From Histomonas meleagridis (Eukaryota; Parabasalia; Tritrichomonadida; Dientamoebidae): a DNA stretch of 64,000 nucleotides. The position numbers were made by a program, and so were the translations under genes. This document shows, in pieces, positions 40,771-54,000 of the stretch; within the stretch, counting starts at the first letter, position 1; each line of letters begins with the position of its first letter. The notes below the pieces were generated by a model. It saw only the letters and a list, made by a program, of their open reading frames with translations. It ran no database searches and was not told where the DNA came from. Location: positions 1,661,436-1,725,435 of the forward strand of contig WSYJ01000149.1 in the NCBI GenBank assembly GCA_020186115.1, read 5' to 3'.

Positions 40771-43700
40771 TAATTTAAAAAAAAATTTTTTTCAATTTTT
40801 TTTACTTATTTTTGTCCGACCAAATAAAAATTCAAAATATTTTGTATACTTTATTATTATAATGAATTATTCTTAATATTATTTTTTCATCAATTTTGAC
40901 AGAATTCAATTGTTATTTGGTCTGAAATACAAAATAAACTATTTAAAAAGTCTAATTTTTTACATTAATGGGGGTGCTGCACAGCAAAAATCATCAAAAT
41001 TTTCAAAATTTTTTAAATTGCATTTTTAAACTTATTAACTAATGACATTCATGCTTTCTTATGATCATTTTGCTTAATTTTCATTTTTTTTTGAAATATT
41101 CTAATTATTAATAATTAATTCTAATTTTTAAAATTAATCATAAATTCATCTTGAATTCATGATTTTAAGTATTTTTTATTAAGATAATTTTTGATGAAAA
41201 TCAATTTAAAATATTCTTTATAAAAAAAATATTTTATGTTTTTTCATCCGACCAGATAATATTTCACATCACATGTCTCTTGACACTTTTTGTAAACTAG
41301 TCAAAAGAAATTTGAAAAATTTTCATAAAAATTTCCAATTTTTCATCAATTTTGACAGAATTCAATTGTTATTTGGTCATAAACATCAAATAAACTATTT
41401 AAAAAGTCTAATTTTTTACGTTGTTGGGGTGCTGCACAGCAAAAATCATCAAAATTTTCAAAATTTCAAAAATCTATTTTTTAAACTTAATATCAGTAGT
41501 ACTTCTCATGTTTTAATGATCATTTTGCTTAATTTTCAATTTTTATCGAAATATTCTAATTATTAATAATTAATTCTAATTTTTAAAATTAATCATAAAT
41601 TCATCTATAAAATATGATTTTGAACAATTTTTATTAAGATGATTTTCATCAAATATCATTTTGAAATATTCTTTTTTAATTAAATAAATATTTCTTATTT
41701 AACGGTCATTTCAAAGGAAAAATTAACGGTCAATTAGAAATCAAAATTAACGGTCAATTAAAATGAAAATTAACGGTCAATTAAAATAAGAATTAACGGT
41801 CAATCAAGAAGAAATTAACGGTCAATTAAAATAAGAATTAACGGTCAATCAAAAATGTAAATTAACGGTCACTTAAACTTAAAGTTAACGGTCATTTAAA
41901 ATAGAAGTTAACGATCATTTTGCGTAGAAATTATTTGACTAAGTCTGTTCGACCGAGTAATTTTTCACATCACATTTCAATGTGTCACTTTTCGATAAAC
42001 CATTGAAAAAGTCGAATCTGACACTAATTTTTCCTTTATTGTTTCTGCCTTCCTTTATTCGCATTTTTAAACTTAGAATGTTCAGTATTTATGCTCTAAT
42101 ATCCTAATTTCCCTTAATTTTCTATTTCTTCCTATTTCATCTAAAAAATCAAAAATTAACGGTCACCCATTAACAAATTATTTTGTTTAGGTTTGTTCGA
42201 CTAGATAATATTTCACATAATATGTCAATTATAAAATCACATCGTACTTTTGTAAATCAGTGAAAATCCCATCGGTATTTATTTAATGAATGTAAAAAAT
42301 AAACTATTCAAAAAACAATTTCGAATTTTGCTGTGCAGGAACACAGCAAAAATCATCAAAATTTTCAAAAATTCAAAAATTGCATTTTTAAACTTAATAC
42401 CTAATGGCATTCATATGTTCTTATGATTATTTTGCTTAATTTTTGATTTTCATCGAGATTTTCTAATTATTAATAATTAATTCAAAAAATTCAAAATTAA
42501 TCATAAAATCATGCTTAAAATCAAATTTTTAGTATTTTTTATTAAGATGATTTTCATCAAAAATCATTTTAAAAATTTGTTTTTAATTAAAAAAAAAATA
42601 TTTTATTAACGGTCATTTATTAATGAATTAACGGTCAATCAAAACCAAAAATTAACGGTCATTTTAATAAGAAATTATTTTGTTTAAGTATGTTCGACCA
42701 GATAATATTTCACATCACATGTCAGTATCTAAACTATGCCTCACTTTTTTCATAAAGTAGTCAAAAAATCAATTCCTATTTGGCCAATGGATGTAAAAAA
42801 ATAAACTATTTTAAAAACAATTTCGAATTTTGCTGTGTTCCTGCACTGCAAAAATCATCAAAATTTCCAAAAATTCAAAAATTGCATTTTTAAACTCAGT
42901 AGCTAATGGCATTGACATATTTTTATGATCATTTTACTTAGTTTTCAATTTTTAATGAGATTTTCTAATTATTAATAATTAATTCTAATTTTTAAAATTA
43001 ATCATAAAATCATGTTTAAAATCAAATTTTTAGTATTTTTTATTTAGATAATATTTGATGAAAATCATTTTAAAATATTGTTCTTTATTAATAAAAAATA
43101 TTTCATTAACGGTCATTTAGAATTAAAAAACGTTAATTTTTAGTAAGTTTATCTGACCAGATAATATATCAAATTATTTGTCACTTTTAATATTGATTAT
43201 TTTGAATGCTTTACGAAAAGTATGAATGATTAAAAAATTTAATTTTAAAATTATCTAAATTTTTGTCAATTTTTGCCTAAATTCAATTGTTATTTGGTCT
43301 GAAATACAAAATAAACTATTTAAAAAGTCTAATTTTTTACATTATTGGGGTACTAAACAGTAAAAAATTATAAAATTTAGAAATTTTTGAAATTGATTTT
43401 TAAACTTAGATTTAATAATACTTCTCATGTTTTAGTGATCATTTTGCTTAATTTTTGATTTTGATTGAAATATTCTAATTATTAATAATTAATTTAAAAA
43501 ATTAAAATTAACCATAAAATCATCATTAATATCAAATTGTAAGTATTTTTTATTTAGATAAAATTAATCAAATATTCTTTTATGATTAGATTTAAAACAT
43601 GATTAATATATTAACGGTCGATTTGATTAATATACGTTTAGATTTTTGTTAACGGTCGCCACAAATCAAAACACCCATCAACTTAAATTAAAAAAATGGA
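40771..43700 (+). repeat. Spacer zone 1: imperfect 0.45-0.6 kb repeats after 28S
   Basis: About five imperfect copies share three marks in order: CGACCAGATAATATTTCACA (about 41,249, 41,949 variant, 42,188, 42,689, 43,151), GGTGCTGCACAGCAAAAATC (40,970, 41,427 and variants at 42,335, 42,835, 43,355), and CTAATTATTAATAATTAATT (41,100, 41,554, 42,464, 42,965, 43,471). Near 42,330-42,355 TTTGCTGTG...CACAGCAAA forms a hairpin. The same zone restarts after the second 28S at 63,640. Transcription termination of Pol I should lie here. Confidence 0.8.
41700..41930 (+). repeat. Array of TTAACGGTCA motifs in rDNA spacer
   Basis: Nine exact AACGGTC motifs plus one AACGATC variant, spaced about 22-25 bp apart, all in the same orientation, about 0.93 kb after the 28S end. 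Further same-strand copies lie at about 42,154, 42,607, 42,629, 42,653, 43,106, 43,614, 43,661 and 45,617; copies on the other strand lie at about 45,452 and 58,010. The AACGG core is typical for Myb-type DNA-binding domains. Pol I terminator and fork-barrier proteins Reb1 and TTF-I are Myb-type, so a terminator array is a reasonable inference. Confidence 0.75.
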
Positions 43701-45985
43701 ATTAAAAAAAGAATCAAAAGGTTATAATACTTCTTAAAAACACAAAGTTTTTAACAAATATTCAATTTTTTGTTAAGTTGAATTTCCTGATTTTATTGAT
43801 ATAAATATTATCTATGTATTGATTGTTTCTTTGTATTGACTTTAATTTCTTTTGTAATTCCAAATATTTTCTTTGATTTCTTTGAGTGAAAATATTCTTA
43901 AATTAACTTGAAGTTATGATATTTATAACATGTTGGCTTCATTATATCTTCGAATTGAAGCTTTAAAATTGTTATTTTATGGTTATTTTTCAAAAAAATA
44001 ATCAAAAAAAAATGTGTCACTTTTGATCGGCATATTATAAAAAAAACGTTTATTCCATCTTTAGAAAAAAGAAATTGTGAAAAAAAATTGATAATTTTGA
44101 TTAAAATATCAATTAATAGTGTTAAATAACTATTTGGTTGATTATATTTCAATTTTTTTAATCTTAAAAAAATTCATACATTTTTGAATTTAATATTGGA
44201 ATTAGGTTGTTTATAAAAAAAGCTAAGTCATTTTAATAATTATTAACGTTGGTTAAATAAAATTATGATGTTTCTTATAGTTAAAATTGAGATATTGATC
44301 ATCGAAAATTTAGTCAATGATTTTGTAGAAAATTGTTATTATGAATCTACTTCTTGTATATTTAAATTGGTTTAGTAAAAAATTTTTTCAATTTCATTTA
44401 TTCATGAAATTGTCTAGATTTAGTTATTATTTAATATAAAATTAGTATTTAAAGATTGAATTCTTTAATAATTAACCTTGTATTTGTTAATATAATGATT
44501 GATTTTATTTGTTTGTTTGTTGTTCAAAATTTGGAAATGTAAAGTTTTATAAATTTTAGTTTTGAACTAATATTTGTTAAATTATAACTTGTTTAAACTT
44601 AATTATATCATTTTAAGTTAAAATTTAGTTTTAATTATTGATTTTATTAGGTAATATTGTTAAAAATTATTTCTTCTTTTGTCACTTTTTAACGTCCGAA
44701 TGATACGTTAAGGAATACGTTAATGATTGTCAATTTTATGATAAACATCAGAAAAAATGTAAAGTATAGAATAGAAAATTATTTTAAAATTAAATTAATT
44801 TCATTTTATAATTAAAATATTTAAATTTATTTAATAAATTTATTTAATAATATTTTTAAATTTTATTATATTATCAAAAAATTTAAAATTTATTCAATTT
44901 AAAAAAATTGATCTTAAATTTAAAAAATTTTAAAATTAATTAAATTGAATAATTTTTATTTTATATAATACTTTAAAAATATTCTTAAATTATTTTAAAC
45001 TTAATTTTACTTAATATTATTTATATAATCTAATAAATTCATTTTAATGTTGAAATTTTTCAAAGTTTTTGTTTTATTAAAAAAGTTTTTTTATAATTAA
45101 TATTTTAATTAATAATATAGTTATTAATATATTAGAGCATTTAATTAATAATATTTATTATTAAATTAATTGATTTTAAATTATGAAATAAAAATTTTTT
45201 TAATAAGTGAAAATTTTTAACATTTAAATTTAAAATATTTTTAAAATATTTTTATTAAAATTATTGATTTTTAACATTTTTCAATTTTTTCATAATTTTA
45301 ATAGAAAACTATCAAATAGAATGATTTTATTAAAATATAGTATATAAATATTTTATAAAATATTAAAAATTATGATTATAATTTATTAATATTATTAATG
45401 AATTAATTATATATAAAAAATTATAATCAATTTTTTAAAATTCCTGCATGGCGACCGTTAAGAACAAAAATTAAAATAACTTTATAATTAAATAATATTT
45501 GATAATTTAATCAATAAATTTAATTTTAATGTTTTAATATTTAATTAATTATTTAATTAAAATTATAAAATATTTTAAATTGATAATTTTTTTTATTAAA
45601 TTATTTCAAAATCCTTAACGGTCGCCACAATATTTTAATTTATTAAAAAAAATTCTGAATTCTTAAATTTTTTTAAAATTTAATACATTATTAAATTAAA
45701 TTTAATTCATATTTATTATCTTTATATTCAAAATTTTGATTTTTTAAAATTTTGAAATATCTGAATTTATTCATAAAAAAGTGAAAATTTTTTTATACTT
45801 TAAGTAAAAAAAGTTTTAATTTATTCCTAATGTTTAAAAATATTTAATCTTTTAATAAAAATATCTTAAAATATTCAAAATTAATTTTTATTCATTTCAT
45901 GAATTTTGATTTTTTTAAATCATTTTATATTATATTCGTAATCATTTTGGGACTAAATTATAATTTTATTGTTAATAATTTTAGA
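43700..45985 (+). other. Spacer zone 2: very AT-rich unique sequence
   Basis: No genes or clear tandem repeats; long stretches of A and T only, with two opposite AACGGTCG motifs at about 45,452 and 45,617. TGTCACTTTTTAACGTCCGA at about 44,680 shares TGTCACTTTTT with the following repeats. Confidence 0.6.
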
Positions 45986-48900
45986 TGTTGGATAGTTCGG
46001 TCTGCTATGGGGGTACCTAAAAAAAGATTGGAATGCCTTGAAATCAATAAACATTAATTTTTTTCGTAATAATGATATTATTATTTATTACTTGATTGTT
46101 TATGTGTATGTTAATTCCTTTTGTGGAAATTATTATTATTTTTAGTACATAAAAATCATTCATTTTAAATGTTGATTTTGACATTAATATTGTCGTTAAA
46201 TTTTATCTATGTGTTAGTTATTTAAGGTTGTCGTTATTAATTTTTTTTTTTAATCCTTAAATTAATTCAAATTTTTCATTTGAAATTATTAGTTGAGAAA
46301 AAATTGAAAATTTGATTGAATTCATTGTTACAACAATGTTATAAACTAGTTGTGTCTTAAATTAATACTTTAAAACTAACTTTCTTTTGTCAATTTCGTC
46401 CGTTTGAAAAGTATTTTTGTGTCACTTTTTGACATTCAAATTTGATGTTAATACTGTCAGTTTTAAATATACCTCAGAAATAATGTTTTAAAATAAAATT
46501 AATGTTTTAAAATCAATTTTGTTTAAAATTCTAAGTAAAAAATATTCACTAATGTTGTTGTATTACTCAAAAAATATCAAAAAATCGATTTTTATTAGAG
46601 TAAAAATCTCAACCTGACAAATACACGATTTAATGGAAGAAAAAAAACTAAGTTGCCAAGAATATTTTGTTTACTTCGAATTATTATTGTTACAAAAAAC
46701 TTATATTTTAGACAATTTTGTGAAATATAGAAATGTCAGAAAATATTGGAAATACTGAGTTTTGATACTTTAAAACATTGTTTAATTGACTCTGTAGATT
46801 TCATTTTTCAATTTTTTTGTAAATTTTGATATTTTTATTTGGATGGAAATTCGAAGATTTTGAACTCAATAAACATTAATTTTTTTCATAATAATGATAT
46901 TATTATTTATTACTTGCTTGTTTTGTGTGTATTGATTCATTTGTGGAAATTATTATTATCTTAGTACAAAAAAAATCATTCATTTTAAATGTCGATTTTG
47001 ACATTAATATTGTCGTTAAATTTTATCTATGTGTTAGTTATTTAAGGTTGTCGTTATTAATTTTTGTTTTAATCTTTAAATTATTTCAAATTTTTCATTT
47101 GAAATGATTAGTTGAGAAAAAATTGTAAATTTGATTGAATTCATTGTTACAACAATGTTATAAAGTAGTGTGTCAATTTAGTTCGTTTGTAATCTATTTT
47201 TGTGTCACTTTTTGACATTTCAAATAAGACGTTAATAATGTCAGTTTTAAATATACCTCAGAAATAATGTTTTAAAATCAAAAAGAATGTTTTAAAATCA
47301 ATTTTGTTCAAAATTCTAAGTAAAAAATATTCACTAATGTTGTTGTATTACAAAAAAAAAAAAAAAAATCGATTTTTATTAAAATTGAAAATTACTCAAT
47401 TTTGACAAATTTTGAATTTAATGGAAGAAAAAAAAACTAGGATTTTGCAAGAATATTTTGTTTACTTCAATTGTATTGTCTAAAAAAACTATATTTTGAA
47501 TAATTTTGTCAAATATAGAAATGTCAAAAAAATATTGGAAATTATGAGTTTTAATACTTAAAAACATTGTTTAATTGACTCTGTAGATTTCATTTTTCAA
47601 TTTATTAGTAAATTTTAAAATTTTTATTTGGATGGAAATTCGAAGATTTTGAACTCAATAAACATTAATTTTTTTCATAATACTGATAATATTATTTATT
47701 ACTTACTTGGTTTTGTGTGTATTGATTCATTTTGTGGAAATTATTATTATTTTAGTACATAAAAATCATTCATTTTAAATGTCGATTTTGACATTAATAT
47801 TGTCGTTAAATTTTATCTATGTGTTAGTTATTTAAGGTTGTCGTTATTAATTTTTTGTTTTAATCTTTAAATTATTTCAAATTTTTCATTTGAAATGATT
47901 AGTTGAGAAAAAATTGTAAATTTGATTGAATTCATTGTTACAACAATGTTATAAAGTAGTTGTATCTTAAATTAATAATTTAAAATAACTTTCTTTTGTC
48001 AATTTAGTTCGTTTGTAATCTATTTTTGTGTCACTTTTTGACATTCAAATAAGACGTTAATAATGTCAGTTTTAAATATACCTCAGAAATAATGTTTTAA
48101 AAATCAAAAAGAATGTTTTAAAATCAATTTTGTTCAAAATTCTAAGTAAAAAATATTCACTAATGTTGTTGTATTACTCAAAAAGATCAAAAAATCGATT
48201 TTTATTAAAATTGAAAATTACTCAATTTTGACAAATTTTGAATTAAAAAAAAAAAAAAAAACTAGGATTTTGCAAGAATATTTTGTTTACTTCGAATTGT
48301 ATTGTCTAAAAAAACTATATTTTGAATAATTTTGTCAAATATAAAAAAAAAAAAAAAATATTGGAAATTATGAGTTTTGATACTTTAAAACATTGTTTAA
48401 TTGACTCTGTAGATTTCATTTTTCAATTTATTAGTAAATTTTGATATTTTCAGAAAAATATTGGAAATTATGAGTTTTGATACTTTAAAACATTGTTTAA
48501 TTGACTCTGTAGATTTCATTTTTCAATTTATTAGTAAATTTTGATATTTTTATTTGGATGGAAATTCGAAGATTTTGAACTCAATAAACATTAATTTTTT
48601 CATAATAATGATATTATTATTTATTACTTGATTGTTTTTGTGTGTATTGATTCATTTTGTGGAAATTATTATTATTTTAGTACATAAAATCATTCATTTT
48701 AAATGTCGATTTTGACATTAATATTGTCGTTAAATTTTATCTATGTGTTAGTTATTTAAGGTTGTCGTTATTAATTTTTTTTTTTTTCTTTAAATTATTT
48801 CAAATTTTTCATTTTAAATGATTAGTTGAGAAAAAATTGTAAATTTGATTGAATTCATTGTTACAACAATGTTATAAAGTAGTTGTATCTTAAATTAATA

Positions 48901-51049
48901 CTTTAAATTAACTTTCTTTTGTCAATTTAGTTCGTTTGTAATCTATTTTTGTGTCACTTTTTGACATTCAAATAAGACGTTAATAATGTCAGTTTTAAAT
49001 ATACCTCAGAAATAATGTTTTAAAATAAAAAAGAATGTTTTAAAATCAATTTTGTTTAAAATTCTAAGTAAAAAACTTTCACTAATGTTGTTGTATTACT
49101 CAAAAAAAAAAAAAAATCGATTTTTTATTAAAATTGAAAAATACTCAATTTTGACAAATTTTGAATTTAATGGAAGAAAAAAAACTAGGATTTTGCAAGA
49201 ATATTTTGTTTACTTCGAATTGTATTGTCTAAAAAAACTATATTTTGAATAATTTTGTCAAATATAGAAATGTCAGAAAAATATTGGAAATTATGAGTTT
49301 TGATACTTTAAAACATTGTTTAATTGACTCTGTAGATTTCATTTTCAATTTATTAGTAAATTTTGATATTTTTATTTGGATGCAAATTCGAAGATTTTGA
49401 ACTCAATAAACATTAATTTTTTTTCATAATAATGATATTATTATTTATTAATTGCTTGTTTTTGTGTGTATTGATTCATTTTGTGGAAATTATTATTATT
49501 TTAGTACATAAAAATCATTCATTTTAAATGTCGATTTTGACATTAATATTGTCGTTAAATTTTATCTATGTGTTAGTTATTTAAGGTTGTCGTTATTAAT
49601 TTTTGTTTTGGATTTAATGGAAGAAAAAAAACTAGGATTTTGCAAGAATATTTTGTTTACTTCGAATTGTATTGTCTAAAAAAACTATATTTTGAATAAT
49701 TTTGTCAAATATAGAAATGTCAGAAAAATATTGGAAATTATGAGTTTTGATACTTTAAAACATTGTTTAATTGACTCTGTAGATTTCATTTTTCAATTTA
49801 TTAGTAAATTTTGATATTTTTATTTGGATGGAAATTCGAAGATTTTGAACTCAATAAACATTAATTTTTTTTCATAATAATGATATTATTATTTATTAAT
49901 TGCTTGTTTTTGTGTGTATTGATTCATTTTGTGGAAATTATTATTATTTTAGTACATAAAAATCTTTCATTTTAAATGTCGATTTTGACATTAATATTAA
50001 AAAAAATTGTAAATTTGATTGAATTCATTGTTACAACAATGTTATAAAGTAGTTGTATCTTAAATTAATAATTTAAATTAACTTTCTTTTGTCAATTTAG
50101 TTCGTTTGTAATCTATTTTTGTGTCACTTTTTGACATTCAAATAAGACGTTAATAATGTCAGTTTTAAATATACCTCAGAAATAATGTTTTAAAATCAAA
50201 AAGAATGTTTTAAAATCAATTTTGTTTAAAATTCTAAGTAAAAAACTTTCACTAATGTTGTTGTATTACTCAAAAATATCAAAAAATCGATTTTTATTAA
50301 AATTGAAAATTATTCAATTTTGACAAATTTTGAATTTAATGGAAGAAAAAAAACTAGGATTTTGCAAGAATATCATATTTACTTCGAATTTTATTGTTAA
50401 AGAAAACTATATTTTGAATAATTTTGTCAAATATAGAAATGTCAGAAAAATATTGGAAATTATGAGTTTTGATACTTTAAAACATTGTTTAATTGACTCT
50501 GTAGATTTCATTTTTCAATTTATTAGTAAATTTTGATATTTTTATTTGGATGGAAATTCGAAGATTTTGAACTCAATAAACATTAATTTTTTTCATAATA
50601 ATGATATTATTATTTATTACTTGATTGTTTTTGTGTGTATTGATTCATTTTGTGGAAATTATTATTATTTTAGTACATAAAAATCATTCATTTTAAATGT
50701 CGATTTTGACATTAATATTGTCGTTTAAAAAATTGTAAATTTGATTGAATTCATTGTTACAACAATGTTATAAAGTAGTTGTATCTTAAATTAATAATTT
50801 AAATTAACTTTCTTTTGTCAATTTAGTTCGTTTGTAATCTATTTTTGTGTCACTTTTTGACATTCAAATAAGACGTTAATAATGTCAGTTTTAAATATAC
50901 CTCAGAAATAATGTTTTAAAATCAAAAAGAATGTTTTAAAATCAATTTTGTTCAAAATTCTAAGTAAAAAATATTCACTAATGTTGTTGTATTACTCAAA
51001 AATATCAAAAAAATCGATTTTTATTAAAATTGAAAATTACTCAATTTTG

Positions 51050-51082
<33 letters not shown>

Positions 51083-54000
51083 AGGATTTTGCAAGAATAT
51101 TTTGTTTACTTCGAATTGTATTGTAAAAAAAAACTATATTTTGAATAATTTTGTCAAATATAGAAATGTCAAAAAAATATTGGAAATTATGAGTTTTGAT
51201 ACTTTAAAACATTGTTTAATTGACTCTGTAGATTTCATTTTTCAATTTATTAGTAAATTTTGATATTTTTATTTGGATGGAAATTCGAAGATTTTGAACT
51301 CAATAAACATTAATTTTTTTCATAATAATGATATTATTATTTATTAATTGCTTGTTTTTGTGTGTATTGATTCATTTTGTGGAAATTATTATTATTTTAG
51401 TACATAAAAATCATTCATTTTAAATGTCGATTTTGACATTAATATTGTCGTTAAATTTTATCTATGTGTTAGTTATTTAAGGTTGTCGTTATTAATTTTT
51501 GTTTTAATCTTTAAATTATTTCAAATTTTTTATTTGAAATGTTTAGTTGAGAAAAAAATTGTAAATTTGATTGAATTCATTGTTACAACAATGTTATAAA
51601 GTAGTTGTATCTTAAATTAATAATTTAAATTAACTTTCTTTTGTCAATTTAGTTCGTTTGTAATCTATTTTTGTGTCACTTTTTGACATTCAAATAAGAC
51701 GTTAATAATGTCAGTTTTAAATATACCTCAGAAATAATGTTTTAAAAAAAAAAAGAATGTTTTAAAATCAATTTTGTTCAAAATTCTAAGTAAAAAATAT
51801 TCACTAATGTTGTTGTATTACTCAAAAAAAAAAAAAAAATCGATTTTTATTAAAATTGAAAAATTACTCAATTTTGACAAATTTTGGATTTAATGGAAGA
51901 AAAAAAAACTAGGATTTTGCAAGAATATTTTGTTTACTTCGAATTGTATTGTCTAAAAAAACTATATTTTGAATAATTTTGTCAAATATAGAAATGTCAA
52001 AAAAATATTGGAAATTATGAGTTTTAATACTTAAAAACATTGTTTAATTGACTCTGTAGATTTCATTTTTCAATTTATTAGTAAATTTTAAAATTTTTAT
52101 TTGAATGGAAATTCGAAGATTTTGAACTCAATAAACATTAATTTTTTTTCATAATAATGATATTATTATTTATTAATTGCTTGTTTTTGTGTGTATTGAT
52201 TCATTTTGTGGAAATTATTATTATTTTAGTACATAAAAATCATTCATTTTAAATGTCGATTTTGACATTAATATTGTCGTTAAATTTTATCTATGTGTTA
52301 GTTATTTAAGGTTGTCGTTATTAATTTTTGTTTTAATCTTTAAATTATTTCAAATTTTTCATTTGAAATGATTAGTTGAGAAAAAATTGTAAATTTGATT
52401 GAATTCATTGTTACAACAATGTTATAAAGTAGTTGTATCTTAAATTAATAATTTAAATTAACTTTCTTTTGTCAATTTAGTTCGTTTGTAATCTATTTTT
52501 GTGTCACTTTTTGACATTCAAATAAGACGTTAATAATGTCAGTTTAAATATACCTCAGAAATAATGTTTTAAAATCAAAAAGAATGTTTTAAAATCAATT
52601 TTGTTCAAAATTCTAAGTAAAAAAATATTCACTAATGGTGTTGTATTACTCAAAAATATCAAAAAATCGATTTTTATTAAAATTGAAAATTACTCAATTT
52701 TGACAAATTTTGGATTTAATGGAAGAAAAAAAACTAGGATTTTTGCAAGAATATTTTGTTTACTTCGAATTGTAAAAAAAAAAAAAACTATATTTTGAAT
52801 AATTTTGTCAAATATAGAAATGTCAAAAAAATATTGGAAATTATGAGTTTTAATACTTAAAAACATTGTTTAATTGACTCTGTAGATTTCATTTTTCAAT
52901 TTATTAGTAAATTTTAAAATTTTTATTTGAATGGAAATTCGAAGATTTTGAACTCAATAAACATTAATTTTTTTCATAATAATGATATTATTATTTATTA
53001 ATTGCTTGTTTTTGCGTGTGTTGATTCATTTTGTGAAAATTATTATTATTTTACTATGTAAAAATCATTCATTTTAAATGTTGATTTTGACATTAATATT
53101 GTCGTTAAATTTTATCTATGTGTTAGTTATTTAAGGTTGTCGTTATTAATTTTTGTTTTAATCCTTAAATTATTTCAAATTTTTTTCATTTGAGAATGAT
53201 TAGTTGAGAAAAAATTGTAAATTTGATTGAATTCATTGTTACAACAATGTTATAAAGTAGTTGTATCTTAAATTAATACTTTAAATTAACTTTCTTTTGT
53301 CAATTTAGTGCGTTTGTAATCTATTTTTTTGTCACTTTTGACATTCAAATAAGACGTTAATAATGTCAGTTTTAAATATACCTCAGAAATAATGTTTTAA
53401 AATCAAAAAGAATGTTTTAAAATCAATTTTGTTCAAAAAAAAAAAAAAAAAATATTCACTAATGTTGTTGTATTACTCAAAAATATCAAAAAATCGATTT
53501 TTATTAAAATTGAAAATTACTCAATTTTGACAAATTTTGGATTTAATGGAAGAAAAAAAAACTAGGATTTTGCAAGAATATTTTGTTTACTTCGAATTGT
53601 ATTGTCTAAAAAAACTATATTTTGAATAATTTTGTCAAATATACGAGAATGTCAGAAAAAATATTGGAAATTATAGAGTTTTGATACTTTAAAACATTGT
53701 TTAATTGACTCTGTAGATTCATTTTCAATTTATTAACGTACGTACGATATTTTATTTGGATAGAGGAGATCGAAGATTTTTGAACTCAATAAACATTAAT
53801 TTTTCATAATAATAATATTATTATTTATTGCGGGTGTTTTCGTGTGTTGAATTCTGTTTGTGAAAATTATTAATGTACGTAAAATAAAATATTAAATTTA
53901 AATGTCGGTACATTAATATTGTCATTAATTTTATCTATGTGTTAATTATTTAAAGGTTGTCGTTATTAATTTTTGTTTTAATCTTTAGTATGCTTCCATT

